This document shows positions 26,434-40,000 of a stretch of 64,000 nucleotides of DNA, piece after piece. Each line of letters starts with the position of its first letter. Position 1 is the stretch's first letter. Source of the DNA: Casuarina equisetifolia. Taxonomy: Eukaryota > Streptophyta > Magnoliopsida > Fagales > Casuarinaceae. The DNA lies in assembly GCA_028551475.1 (NCBI GenBank), contig CM052361.1, forward strand, positions 9,617,501 to 9,681,500, in the 5' to 3' direction. The notes beneath the pieces are model-generated. The model was not told the origin of the DNA. It worked only from the letters and a program-made list of their open reading frames with translations, and ran no database searches. Made by a program: the position numbers and the translations under genes.

Positions 26434-27769
26434 CGTATTTCGACTGTGGATCTCATCCTGCGAGGAAGAACAATTCTTCTTTTTCCTGATTCAAGTCCTT
26501 TGGGGCATTTCCTAAGGAAGCATTTTTTGATTGGGTTTCCGTCTCGTCAGTGATTCCTGATCTATGCCCCTTGCAACTCGTTTATACATTCTTATAAACT
26601 CAGGAATTCAAGAAGCACATGATAAGAAATGCGGCCCACCTTTGTTTTGATTTGTTTTGATATCCCAATAGTAGGATACGCACTGCTGAGAATCTCCCCT
26701 GTCAGAGGGTATGTTATACATTCACCCCTGTTTTTTCTCTCTCAAATGATGGTCTCATTCTTCTGGAAAGAACTTAGTTTTTCTTTGCCCTTGGATGGAG
26801 TCAAAACAGAGGGCCCCTAACTTTTTGGAGACTTTTATGTAATTCAACAAAACAAAGTGATATTTAAGGATTTCAAAATGGTTGATGGGGATGGCTAGAG
26901 TATGGGTCCGCCCCTCTCTGTGCCTTGCAAAATTTTCTTATGAATTGCAGAAAGCGAGAGAGACAAAAAAGAAAGAAAGAAAGAAAAATGAAGTTGTATG
27001 TCAACTTCCCCTTCGCTTGGTGTTGCTTACAAGTCAGGGGTTTGGTGGTCTTGACATTAAACTAGATCACATGGCAAATTGTTATTCACATGCATCATGT
27101 CACTCTGAAAAAATTTGTCAATGCATCGACTGTAACTATGACATAACAAAATTGAAATAGATTACACTTTAAGAAGGAAGGATCTTTGGATGCCATGCAA
27201 CAGCAAATATACAAATGTCCAAAAGAATTATTGTGTAAATGATTTTATTTTTCAAGACACGATATTGTTGGGAAAACATTTATATTTTAAATCAAGTAAT
27301 AAAGAAACAATAAATGGATGTAATAAGTTTAAATAAATTGGTTAAAAAATAGAGATCAGAATTATCTTAAAATTTAAAATTCAAATTTGAAATTGAGGAA
27401 CTCGAATTTCACTAGAAGACTAATATGTAGACTAACATGTATATATATGCAATCTAGAGGGGCCAAAACAACCCTGGTTAATGTTGTGTGATTGGATCGG
27501 TCGCGTGGCTCTCTGTGTGAACTCCTGCTAAAGATCAAAAGTAAAACCCAACCCATCTTTTTCTTATCGTAGCACCTTCTCTGCGTAAGATACAAGTCTG
27601 CATTGTGATAGGCGGTCTGTTTAATTTCCATTCCGTACGTTGCCAGGTTGATTTTCATGAGTTTTGTTCGATCTTGACTGATGGGTTTCGTTGTTTTTGA
27701 CTCGTTTCTATATCTATCTCGTTCAGGGCAGAAACAGAAAAAAGATGTTCGATTGCCGGTGAAACAGAG
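26434..27769. other. IMP2 3'UTR and YIPPEE upstream region
   Basis: About 1.3 kb between two genes on the same strand. The left part is the IMP2 3'UTR. The right part, from about 27480, has gene-proximal composition and is likely the YIPPEE promoter and leader. A 153-codon minus-strand frame at 27374-27835 crosses the YIPPEE first exon and looks fortuitous. Confidence 0.5.
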
Positions 27770-30119
27770 ATGGGAAGGCTGTTCGTGATCACTCTCGAAG
27801 GAAGCTTCTACAGCTGCAAGCACTGCCGAACACACCTCGCCCTTGCCGAGGACACTATTTCGAAGGTTTTTTTTTCACGTTTACCCACAATGTATTAAAT
27901 CATTTGTTGATTTTTTCGCTCTCCCGTTGATACTCATGACGTAATGTTGAATTGTGTGCTGTTTTGCTTTTTTAAAGTGGCTTTCGGAATAGGGAATTTG
28001 GTGTAAGGTAGAAGGAAAACAATTCACTGTTCTCTGTTTAAAGTAACAAAAAAAGGAAAAAAGAAGAGAGGATTACATTCGGATATTTCATCTCAAAGTA
28101 CCGCTAGATGGAAAAGATATTCGGTTCATCGTTCCTTCCATGTCTCATGAATGATATAATAGGATATTCTGTATGAATGATCTATCTTCATGTATACTTG
28201 GCCATGGTATTTAGAACCTTGATAGATAAAATCAATGTGACTTCTGTCATGCTTTGCCTATGCAAATGCAGAAACTCTACAGTAGGCTTCCTTTTATCTC
28301 AGACTATGAGATCTTTGTTTTCCAGAAGATGTCCAGGATTTTTTGTTCCCGTTTTTATATTAACTGTGGCTGGTATCACTGGATTTAATTTCAAGTTCAT
28401 CATGTATTTTTCAGCTTTTTTTTTTATTGTTTTCTGACTGCAAGGCCTTTACTTGTACTTTTGTTTCACTTTCAGCTATTCTATTGTCTTCTGATTATGT
28501 CAAACCATCATAGACAAGGGGATTTTCTGCTCCCATCTGTTGTAATAGCTTAAACAACCAATCTAATTTTTTTTTGTTAAGTACACGAAGAGTCTAAATA
28601 AATTATACAAATATACAATGACCAAGGGCAGAGACTGTGTTTAGTGTGTTATCTTTCTTGGTGTCTGTACCCCCTTTTCCATTGTTGAGTAGCTTATTGT
28701 GACTGAAATATGGCAACAATGCTCTAACCCTTTGTTTTCCTATGTCCCAGACTTTCCACTGCAGGCATGGAAAGGCTTATCTCTTTGATAAAGTGTAAGT
28801 CTTCCTTGATTTTGAGATCTTTTACAAGTTAGTATTCAGCACTTAGTGTTAACAGTAGAATCTTTCTGCACATACGCTTGGTTACAAATGTGTTAGTATG
28901 GTACAATATTACAATAAATAACTTAAGCACGCGTTGTTGTTATGAACCATTCCTCAAATTCAGTAGGTTATCAGAAAATGTTGTTATTTTGGTGTGAGAG
29001 GACTGCTTGAACGAGCATTGGTACTGCTAATAAAGGATGGATGATCATTTTTTCCAAAATTTAGCTTGTCTGTAATAGATGCTATGAATGATGTGGGAAA
29101 AACTGGAAAACAATGCAATGAAATAGCCGGATCCATTCCCACCAAAGAGCTGAAGAGTCTGCAAGTGGGAGGAAGAAGTATGCCGTATAACAGTGTCATC
29201 TTTCCTTTTATCATAGTTGTTTCTTTGTAATCTATGAATAAGCATTCCAGTTCCCTATGGTGGACAATCTGTCTGGTAGATGGATGATATCACACTGCAA
29301 TTTTACATACCAAATGCTCTTGTAACATTTGCTTTCCATTGCACGACAGCGTGAATGTCACTGTTGGAGAGAAAGAGGATCGCATGATGATCACCGGAAT
29401 GCACACTGTTGTTGACATTTTTTGTGTCGGATGTGGATCCCTTGTTGGATGGAAATATGTAAGATCTCATTTTTTAAATCATTGCTTGTAAATTTTTTCT
29501 TTTTCAATATAGTTTATGGAAGGGCCATCTCTAAATTTTGCCTCTCATATTCAGTTGGCTGCACCTGATAAAACGCAGAGTTACAAGGTGGGGAAATACA
29601 TCCTCGAAAGGTAACTGATTTCTCATTTTGGCGGCTTCTATTGAATTTCTCACATTACTTGTAAAATGTTGTAGAGTCCTCTTTAGAACTGAAACCATGT
29701 CACCTCCTTCCGACAATGACCCAAGATATTTTAGGTGCAAGACCTCTTTACGAAAATACTTATTAAGTACTCAATTTCATCCCCCAATGGTTCACATTAC
29801 TCATATTATGTTATAAATCTGCTTTAAAATGAAAAATAACCATTTTCTTACAAGTCGATATTAAAAAGAAAAGTCCTTCACCAAGTAGCCTGCCGTAAGC
29901 TAATGGGGTCTTTGGCCGTGAGAATTAAGGTAGGTTTAGCTATCCATGTATATGAATTGGACCTGGTTTTATCTTGAGCAATCCATGTAGTTTTCTAGCA
30001 ATGTGCTTAGTGAACCTGGTTTTATCTTGAGCAGGTTTAAGGTATTGGGTACCGATGGAAGCAACTACTTGTCAAGTCTGGAAGCCCAACACGGTGGAAG
30101 CGAAGCCGACGAAGCCTGA
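27770..30119 (+). CDS. YIPPEE-like zinc-binding protein
   Basis: Small conserved eukaryotic protein with a zinc-binding YIPPEE/Mis18-type fold. Its molecular role in plants is poorly known; related folds serve in cereblon-type adaptors and Mis18. Exons 27770-27865, 28751-28794, 29350-29458, 29555-29610 and 30035-30119 give 129 residues, typical of the family. The two zinc half-sites are visible as C16-x2-C19 (YSCKHC) and C72-x2-C75 (CVGC). Between them lie [17 protein letters not shown] and [15 protein letters not shown], both strongly conserved. After VGWKY the usual acidic/aromatic start of the next strand is [11 protein letters not shown]. The tail after FKVLG is short and acidic (GGSEADEA). 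The start is the first ATG in frame. Confidence 0.96.
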
Positions 30120-32019
30120 TAAACCTTTCGATATCACAGTGAGCTGTTTTATTTGTACATTCTCTGCACTGCATTCCCATGTTTGAACCTCCTTGTGGAT
30201 TCGGAATTGGCATCTTGTCTTCCCCGTCATAGACCAGTTTTGCAGATAGGTTAGAACAATGCCGTTTCTGTAACGGAAGCGTTTAATTTTGTCTGGTTTT
30301 GCCGACGCCGGACACTGGATGATTGCTGCTGCTCTGTCTATATGGAAGTACATATTTAATAAGTACCCCAGTTAAAAAAACACAAGCACAGCACGATTTC
30401 AAACACGAGCTTGCAACTTGCTACATTGGATTCCTATTAGCCCGCATATAATGTTATAAAAAGTAATTTTTTCCCTTAAAAATTGATCATTAAGTGAGAT
30501 AAGGAACCTTTAAAAAAATCCCATTTCTTTCTCGCAAACTAACTAACTCGTAAAAAAGGAATATTTATTTTATTTTAAAGATTGTTTTCAAACAAAATTT
30601 GGATGATGTATAACATTGTCTTCATCTTTTTTCATACTCTTTTGCAACTGATGTAAATTGTAAATTATAGAAATATTATATATGTTAAATTTAAAATCTT
30701 AAAGAATTAAGTGGAGAAACTTATCTCTTTATCAATTAGTTTTCGTGTTTAATTTTCGTGTTTTTCCAAATTAACTTGTAAGAATGAGATATCCATATCA
30801 CTTTAAATATGATATTATTATTTTAATATTATGTTAAAAGTTTTTCTTAATCAAAATCTATTCTAGAGAGGGAAATAAACTTTTACATATTAGGAAGATA
30901 TTAAATTAAAACATTGATAGCTTCAGCGGCTGCAATAGTTATAACAAAAATTGAAAAAATATTTCCTTCTAATTGGCAACTACCAAAAAATTAGAAAAAG
31001 TTACGATATTGATGTTAATTGCATTTAGTATAAGTTCAAGACACATAAGGGCTCCATTTATAGATACCGATAGAAATAAGTAGGCACTCCGAACTTAGAA
31101 TTATGATATAATGATGGAAACGTTTAACATAAATTATCAAGATTCTTCCGTTATGATCATCCGAATCCCCCCGTCACGTGAAGCTCAACTCGGTACGGAA
31201 ACTCGGCGCAAGTGGCCCATGTGAAGAAAAGTGAGCAGTTACCATCAGAGGAAGCACCAGAGCGGAGCCCAGCAGACTCGGGCCTGCGCCTCCGGTCCCC
31301 ATTTCCCGTCACCATCGGCGTCCACCGTCGGGTCCTTCAGGTGAGACCTTCCCTTACGAGTAGAGACAAATAAATAAAACGACAATGGGCAATGATGGCA
31401 GTCAAGCTGACGGATCGGATTCGGCTTTAATTTCAAAGCGCACGTTCCACGAGGCCCATGTTAGGCAAATTTAAACCCCAGGCCTCCTCGCGTCCCCCGT
31501 GGCCGTTGGATGTAGATAGTTTATCCCGAGAAATCCAACAACCCACGTTTCGCTCTGGGCATCTTTTGAAAGCCGAGGTTTGAATTCCAGCCGGAATTTG
31601 CACCCGCTTTACTGCATTTTCTAAAATAGGTTTGATTTAAGGCCAATTCTTGAAATCACCCATGACGACTATATGTTTAAATGGAAGGGTGATCCATTTG
31701 AAGGGGCATTGCCGTGATTTGGCTCAAGGCTGTAGCCTTTTCTCCTAATGTGTATTTTTTTTTTCTTTTTTTCTTTTTCGGTTTTGTCCGCAATCAAGAT
31801 CATTTATTTTGAACATCCGTTTGAAAATATATCTGGAAGCTGGCTGGAGCTGCCATAGCTCTAGCTCGTCTATCACAAGCTCTCTGTTACTGCGTGCCGA
31901 GCATTTTCTTCAGATCCGTCGTCGTCTCCCAAGCACAGCTCGTTCTGAAGTGCTTGTTGCATTCTCAGTTGTTAGGTTACGAGACTGTCTGTGCACAAGA
32001 AGCACACAGAGAGAGGAAA
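30120..32019. other. Intergenic DNA between YIPPEE and BPP
   Basis: Includes the YIPPEE 3'UTR, AT-rich DNA to about 31130, then a sharp change to G+C-rich, gene-proximal sequence (31140-32019) that is likely the BPP promoter and leader. A CACGTG core occurs near 31176. No coding region is recognised. Confidence 0.5.
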
Positions 32020-35000
32020 ATGGTGACCAATGAGAGGGACGCGGAGCTAGCGCTGTTCTTCAAGATGAGGAGGCGCGAGTTGGACTCCGAAGAGCTCCAC
32101 ACTCCCTCACCTTCAGGTCAGTTTTCTTCAATGGCTCTGAATCTGATTTTGTTCAATCATTGCTGGTAACAAAAGCTAAACTTAAAGGTCTAATGCGCAA
32201 AGACCCATAGTAACATATTATAGTCACGATGGAAATCCTAAGCATCACTCGGATATGTAACGGATCATCATTTTTTCAATAAGTTTAACTATAAAAGGTT
32301 AGGGATGTAATCGTGAACCTTGTGTGTTTTCATCTTGTTGATGATGTGGTTGTATTTTCCAGAGTCAATGCCTCCGCGGAAGACACGCACCGATGAGTTC
32401 TTGGACTCGGAAAATGACAAATCTGATTATGATTGGTACGTTTAAACTTAAACCTACTACATTTCCTAGAGGAAATTGGTTTTGGCAATTTTTATGTGAT
32501 CGGAGTCTTTGACATCAATTAAGACGCAACATCAAGTGGCTTGTACAATTGATCAAAGAGAATGCAGAAAGTCATCTGGTACTCTTAGAATACCCAAAGG
32601 TTTGGAAAAGTTAAAAAGATGCATTTATCGATTGATATTTGCCTTTTGATGGACCCCGCTTAAATTAAAAGAGCCATTTCCTTATGAATCTGTGGGTCAT
32701 AATTTGAATGTAACCTTTTGCAGTTCAAGTAATTTTGTTTCTTCTTGTTTCTCATTTTTTTTTATAACCGTCAGCGATAAAAGTTTGATAGAAGCTATGA
32801 TTCAGAAGATTTGAAGATCATCTGGGGCCTAATGTGAAATAGCTTGTAAGATTGGTCAAGAAAAACACTAAGCAAAATGTCCATTCGAATCTTAGACTAC
32901 TGAGCGGACAAAGTTACTTTTTTAGGACGAAATTGCTTTTTTTTATTTGTATGCATCTTGTACTCGAATTTTCAATGTAATCTTTCACTTCGTCCCTTTT
33001 CCAATGACCATAATGAAGTTCAACTTAAGTAGTTGTTCTCAAGAAGAAAACCTTTAATAGCTACTTTCATTTACAAAGCATTATTCATGCCCCTCAGACG
33101 TCAATGTGTCTCCTTCGAAAAAATTGTATAAAATTAGTTTCGTGCTCTGTTTCTCAATAGAATCGAAAAACAAACCTATCAGATGTAAAGTGAGTTTGGG
33201 ATTTCTTATCATCTAGGTTGGATTGTCGCAGAAGCTGTTTGACAAAAAAGGAGAATAATATGCATATACTTGCATAGTTTATGGACACCGACAAACACAG
33301 GCACACAGAGACTGACTCCCATATTCTTTTTGCTATATGCTGTCTCTATATTGTTTTACGGGAGTATTATGTTCTTTTCCTTGTTAGTAACGGGAAATCT
33401 CCTTTAACTTCAGGCTTCTTGCACCGCCTGCGATGCCTCTTTTTCCTCCTGTGGAGAAGGATTCACAGAAAACTGTATTGAGTCAGATTGAAATTCCAAA
33501 TGCACTTCCCACTTCCCCAAAATCCAGGGTAAGAGCTCTACTTAATTTTGCTTCTGGATGCTTATGTTTCTTATCAGCTGATACTATGACCCCATCTATG
33601 TGCAGCTTGCTAACACTGAGGACTAATTTAGAGTACAGCTTTTGTCATTTCTACTAGTAGCATCAGATTCCTTTAATATTAGTTCATTTTATGTATATCG
33701 GTTCCATCTTTTGATGTTTTTGTACTGTCTAGTTTTGCCTTCGCTATCATAATTTGCAAATCTGTGTTGCCTATTTCCCATATCCTTTGGCTGCAGGTGG
33801 ATAAGGTCCAGGAAGAACCTGCTTCAAGGAGTATTATAGCTCCTAACCCCTCTAGCCAGAATTCTTTGAGGAAAAGTAATAGAAGGTCATCCTCATCCGT
33901 TGAGTTCACATCAGCTACTTCTGGACCTGCAACAAAAACTGGACAGCTCACTGTACCTTCTAAAACAAAACCATCAAGATCTTCCACACCTTCTTCACGG
34001 CCCGCATTGCATTCTAAAACGAAACCCTTTGGATCCTCCACGCCTCAAGTGGTGAGAGCTTCAACTCCTACAAGATCCGCTGCTCGTTCTTCAACACCTA
34101 CAAGATCCGCTGCTCGTTCTACAACAACTACAAGATCCGCTGCTCGTTCCTCAACACCAACTGCGAGACCTTCCTTACCAACGTCCAAGTCAACATCAAG
34201 ATCAGCCACGCCAAACCGTGGACCATCAGCCCCCTCGGTTGAACCGAGTTTACCTGCTCCTCCTGGTCGATCTTCTTCGGCACCAAGGTCAGGTCCCATT
34301 ACTTTGAAAAAACCACTGCCATCACGTGGAAGTTCACCAGCAGCAAAATCTAGGCCTTGGAAACCCTCTGAGATGCCTGGTTTCTCATTTGACGCTCCTC
34401 CAAATTTAAGGACATCAATTTCAGAACGGCCACCTTCAGCCTCTAGGTGCAGGCCAGGAGCTCCAAGTTCTAAGTCATCTTCTATCAACTCTCTTTCAAA
34501 TGGAAAATCGAGACAACAACCATTCTCTGCTTCCAGGGGACGACCTTCACATGGCAGTGCCTATAGTTCCGGAAAAGCCATTCAGGCTAACAGTAGATCA
34601 CGCGGACAAGATAGTGAAACAGACAGCCCTGTACTTATTGGAACGAAGATGGTTGAAAGAGTAGTGAACATGAGGAAGCTTGTACCCCCAAAACAAGATG
34701 ACAGTTACTCTACCAATAATGTCGGTTGCAAGTCTTTGTCCACCAACAGCTCGGGCTTTGGAAGAACACTTTCAAACAAGTCCCTTGATATGGCTTTGAG
34801 GCATATGGTATTCATCTTTGACCTTATAGCAAGCATGTCGTCTGTTAAGTGGATTCTATGCTTGGCCTGATTACAATTTACAATAGGAAAAAATACATAA
34901 TTAATTTTTATTCAAATCCTTCAGATCCCGTTTTTTACTTCGCAAATTCTAATCTGTTGTGGGATTTCTTATGTGCAGGATATAAGACGAAGTGTCCCAG

Positions 35001-35233
35001 GTAAACAACGCCCGTCCGTGACAAACATTCCTGCTTCTTCTGTTTACAGTGTGAGCTCGGGTTCAACAAAAAGGCCAATGAGTGGTGCTGACTCTCCTCT
35101 AGCCACAAGCAGCAATGCTAGTTCGGAGCCAAACGTCAAATATAGCTCCTTTTGTTTAGATGGGTGTGAAATTGAGAATAATGATAACGGAAGTGAGAAT
35201 GGAAACTCCTCGGCCGGTTTTTGTAAATGGTAG
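32020..35233 (+). CDS. BPP-like basic, Ser/Pro-rich microtubule-associated protein
   Basis: Exons 32020-32116, 32363-32435, 33414-33528, 33797-34807 and 34979-35233 give 516 residues. The N-terminus (ERDAELALFFKMRRRE) and the box KSDYDWLLAPPAMPLFP are hallmarks of the plant family containing Arabidopsis At2g40070 (BASIC PROLINE-RICH PROTEIN1), reported to bind microtubules (from memory). The long exon 4 is low complexity, rich in Ser, Thr, Pro, Arg and Ala, and includes a 30 bp repeat array. Conserved islands follow: RPWKPSEMPGFSFDAPPNLR, ERVVNMRKLVPPKQDD and DMALRHMDIRRS. No enzyme domain is present, and most of the chain should be disordered. Annotation pipelines often call such proteins 'RNA polymerase II degradation factor' or 'mucin-like' because of composition, which is probably misleading. 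Confidence 0.88.
34060..34160 (+). repeat. In-frame 30 bp repeat in the BPP-like gene
   Basis: A 30 bp unit encoding TRSAARSSTP-type decapeptides is repeated about 3.3 times, with identical blocks caagatccgctgctcgttc at 34071, 34101 and 34131. The period is a multiple of three, so copy changes keep frame. Confidence 0.92.
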
Positions 35234-37062
35234 GCCAACTAGCTAGAATTTAAGCAGCATTCCACCTCTGAAAATGAGATTATGGTAGAAGATCCACTGA
35301 TGCTACCATAGCAATAGTTTCTCGATTTGACGAGTCTAGTGTCATTTAAATTGTTCGGAAAGACACATGTACCCAACATTTCTTTACTGGGAATTGAAGA
35401 TCTCCTTCAGCGTTTACTACAAAATTCGGCCGAGATCCAGGTTCTCCTTTAGAATTTTTACGCGTATTCTGAAAGTAAACCAAATATATTCTTCGGTTTT
35501 AGATATATGATTTTAGGTCTGTAAACCAAATCACAGGACGGCATGGGCATTATAAGTGCTGATGCCACACGCCTCTGGAGGGAATATTGAACGGGAAGAT
35601 ATGATTCCACGTCAAAGCTTGACTGGCTGGTTCAAGGGCCCTGCTGGCAGGACACGCTACCTTGACTGCTGATTGGGAGTTCGAGAAGCCGATGTCAATC
35701 CGCAAAATTAGACAATAATACTCAACATCATAATACGAATCATTCCACGCGGGGATAGGCCGTCCAGCCAATTTAGTATGGTTTCTTCTCATTGATTTAA
35801 GGTATATATTCATTCTAGGCCACATTCCACTGGCTAATCTATGATTAACCGACATATTAAACGAATATACATTCAAAGAAGTCAGACGGTTTGAATATCG
35901 TTCCACTAATAGCATTGTTTTTTCATGCGTCGCTTCTTGTTTTGACCCTCGACTCTTTCTTGTTTCTGGATGTGACCAAGATCCTGGTTTTGACTGGGTC
36001 ACTGTCGAATGAAGCCTGAAGTTTGAGGTAAGCTCCCGGAGTACAAAATTCAGAAGGGCTACTTTTTCTTGACTTTTTTGTTTTTGTGTGTTACTTTTAC
36101 ATCCGCTAAGGTGGAAAAAAATCTCGTCAAAGAATAGTCTAGTAGATTCGAGCATATGAACAAAATAAAGCAACTTGCAATGTTAGAAATGATACGAGTA
36201 AATGGAATAAAATCATAAAAATTCTGTTTATAAATAATAAGATATCACCTTTGAATTTGATCATTGATATAGAAAAGTATAATTTTAAAGAGACCAGAGC
36301 CAATCCGTTCGAAATTCGTGAGAACGTAGAGAACCTCATCCTTGTTAAAGAGAAGAAGATATCAAGTCCGATTATCTCAACCTTGAAAAGAGGGACTATC
36401 CCGGAGCTGGGAGGCTCGAAAAGTCATCAAGTATAGAACTTCATTCTTCGGCAGAAAAGAAAGAAAGAAAGAAAACAGAATGGACGGTGAAGCGAGGGAG
36501 TCGTTGTGAATATGGACTTCTTGGAACAGGAAGGCAGTAGTCTATAGTGCCTCCACTATCGCCATTGCTGACCGAGCGGCGGTAAGGCCAATAACTGTTG
36601 CTTTTGACGAAGCCACGAAATCACCAACTTCCTATTGGTCTGTGGGCGCGATGCGTTTTTGCTTTTCTGCTATTATGGGAAAGCCAGCGCAGCAATACAG
36701 AGGGTCACTGTCAAAATGCCCTTCCCTTGCCTTTTTCAGCTGACTTTGGCAGCTTTGAGCCGGCTCTAGTAATCAAAATTTGGTAGAATATTGAGTAGGT
36801 TGGGATCCTATTTCAAAGATGTGATAATGGGGTTCCTTACTCCACATTTGTTTCCACACAACCCATCTGGATTTCAAAGCACCCAGAAGTTCCGGTTGGC
36901 GTTTGTTTGGTTCTTTGTTTTCTTTTAGGTGGAGTTTTGGGAGGGTCACTTTGTTGCGTTTAGATTAGTTTTCTGGTTCTTTCTGGGTAGGATAGGAATT
37001 GAAGAAGAGATGTGGTAAAGAATTTAGATGTGGAAGAACTTCCAACTCTCATCTCCAGAGCA
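35234..37062. other. Intergenic DNA between BPP and kinase genes
   Basis: BPP 3'UTR, then mixed-composition DNA with no recognised gene, then the kinase promoter and leader. A 207-codon minus-strand frame at 35550-36173 has no recognisable domain and no supporting exon signals. A short (gaaa)n tract lies near 36456-36475. Confidence 0.5.
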
Positions 37063-40000
37063 ATGATTCGCCGTTGCTTTCATGCCTTGAGTTGCTGCAA
37101 AGGGCACGATATTGCCAGTCAGACAGAGGAAGAAGGTAAGAAAATGGTTGTGATTGATGTTATTCCAATGATATTAGAGATCCTTCAACCGTAAAAATTG
37201 TAAGTTTCTGTATTTGAACTCCGTTTTCTGAATTTGACTCCTATAATTTCCTTGAGTCACCAATTGGACCGCTTCTGTTTACTGTTTATTTCGAAATTTA
37301 TAAACCTATTTCAAAATGCATCCGGGTCTTGTTAGATCCCTAAGTTGTACCCTTTTCGGTTCGGGACAATTTCACTGCCAAAGCTTCTACTTGCTGTTTC
37401 TTCATTAGCAGAGTTCACTCCGTCATCAATCTATTCGCTTCGGGTTTAAAATCAAAAGTACCCTGCATCCGATATTTTTGTTCTCTTTCTGTAAGCCAAC
37501 TTTATGCAGTATGTTGAAGCTCACAATGTCTGAACCCCTATGAAGGACAAATTCATGGTTGAGTCAAGCCAGAAAAACCATAAATCAAAGACCTGATAAA
37601 ATTGTATCATTTTGCTCAGTGCGAAATTTGTGGGGCTAACTGTGGCCGGGATATGGGTAAGCCTGAGAGAAATTAATGACTTACCGGCAGAGAGTTTTAC
37701 TCGTATGTAATACAAACTATGTAAGCAATTCATGGAAGTTAGAAAAGTTATGCCAATTTAGCAGTATCAGGTAAGGTTTTGTAACATAATCCCACACATG
37801 CACCTTTAGACTTCCTTTTCTTTTTCTTCTCCTTGTTAGAACTTGGATGTGGTGTTTACTGATTTTCCCTTTACTTTTCCATTTAATATCCGCATACCAA
37901 AGAAACTCACCACTCAAGATTTGATGTTTGTTTGCTTTCTCTTTTTGTGCGTGGTTAGGAATTCAGACCAATAATGTGAGGCTCTTTTCTTATAATTTAC
38001 TGAGATCAGCAACGGGGAATTTCCAACCATCGAGCAAAATAGGTGGAGGAGGTTATGGAGTTGTCTATAAGGTGAGATTGACTAGCTTTAATTATGTTAA
38101 AATTTATATAATTTTGTGTTGTTTAATATTCTTTCTAAATATCATATTCTGTATCGCTCATGGGAGAGTATTGTGATAACATTCTTGGAATATCCACCTA
38201 TTGTTATCATCATAATCATATCTTAACTGTCAGATTTTTTTCTTACTTGTATAGATCTATCTTTTTGCAGTTCCTTTCAATTATAAATAGACTAGATTTT
38301 TGTACAGCTTAAAATGATACATTGAATAGAATCACGGTTTCCCCCCGACCGGGGGTCCCTCTTCTTCTGTTGTTTATTGTTAGATGGCCTGAAAGCCACT
38401 TTTTAGTGGCCTTAATAACTTGCTTCACCGCCATACAAGAAGCATTGAACTAAAGTGTTGGCTGGCATTTTTTCAGCTTACACAGCACTCTAACCACCTC
38501 CTTTGACTTTCACATGGTTTTGCCTTTATTAACTGCAGGGAGTTCTAAGAGATGGGACTGAGGTTGCAATCAAATCTCTTTCTGCGGAATCTAAGCAAGG
38601 AACTCGTGAATTTTTGACAGAGATTAATATGATCTCTGATATACGTCATCCAAACCTTGTCGAACTCATTGGCTGCTGTGTTGAGGGCAATCATCGAATA
38701 TTGGTGTATGAATATATGGAAAACAACAGCCTTGCAAGTGCTTTGCTTGGTAATTATCAGATTGTCTGTGGATCATGTGGCTTTATTTTTTATTTTGAAT
38801 TTGAAAGTTTTAATACTTGTGTTCTGTTAAAATGAGTCAGCCTGGATACTTAAGCCTTATCATCTCATACTGTTATCTGAAATTGGCCATCTGATTTTGG
38901 TTGTGGGATACATTTTTCTGGTTTGGGATGGGCTGGGGTTTGCCATACAAAGTGGTAGAAATCAACTAGGCCAAATAACAGGATGGGAAGGATAAGAGTG
39001 ATGATTTCTTTTATTTTCTTTTCTCTCTGTTAAATTTGTAGGAATATCTGATTTTGATAGCTGTAAATGAATTTGATCAACTTGTTGCAAATGTCCAACG
39101 TGTTTATTCTTGCAAGATGTATCTCTAAGGGTAAGGTTTAATCTCTCTTCAGGGTGTGCTAAGGTTTGGAAAATATTTTTCAGGTTCAAAAAGTAAACAT
39201 GTCCTGGATTGGCCAAAGAGAGCTGCTATATGCCGGGGTACAGCTTCTGGTCTTGCATTTCTTCATGAGGAAGCTGAATCACATATTGTCCACCGGGATA
39301 TTAAGGCTAGCAACATACTCCTTGATGGAAACTTTCATCCAAAGATTGGAGATTTTGGGCTGGCAAAGCTTTTTCCAGACAATGTAACCCATCTTAGTAC
39401 TCGAGTAGCAGGAACTGTGTAAGCATGAATTTCTATTTCATCGCATTTTATGCATGGACCATTTGTCATTCAGAAACTGTTTGAGAGTCTTGCTTTAGTG
39501 AGTTTTTCAACAAATCATATATATTCATAATTAAGCATCAGAAGTCAGATGCCTCATTCTGCCTTTGGGCAAATGGAATCTCTTCCTAATTAGCAAAAGG
39601 GTAGAAGGTGAGGGTATAATATTCACCTTGCAGGTGCTTGAATTATTTCATAGAACTAGTGAAATAAAAGCATATCAGAGTCAGTCATAAGACTTTATTT
39701 GATACAAATGGATATTTTGGGACCATGCTCATTACTGGTCTTGTTCTGGTGGAATATCAAAATGAACCATTACTTTATAGTTTGATCAATTTTTATGTAC
39801 GTCATATCTTGATATAGGTGGTACTATTGGAAAGGACACCAGTGTTCCTTTTAATTGGAAGCAAAACTATATTTATGTTCACCAGCATTCCAGCCAAGAT
39901 TTAGAATAAAATAAAAAATGCTAAAAGATTTTGTAATAATTAGATTGAAAAATTTCCTGACTTTGTCAAATGGAAGCCAATACCAATGAGAATGTAACAA

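Noticed and set aside
27374-27835. 153-codon minus-strand frame at the YIPPEE start
   Set aside because: It overlaps the YIPPEE first exon in antisense and has no domain.
34045-34488. 147-codon frame antisense to the BPP-like gene
   Set aside because: It mirrors the low-complexity Ser/Arg/Pro exon on the other strand, and such repeats commonly open antisense frames.
35550-36173. 207-codon open frame on the minus strand
   Set aside because: No recognisable domain, codon pattern looks random, no splice or promoter support, and it lies in a normal intergenic gap.
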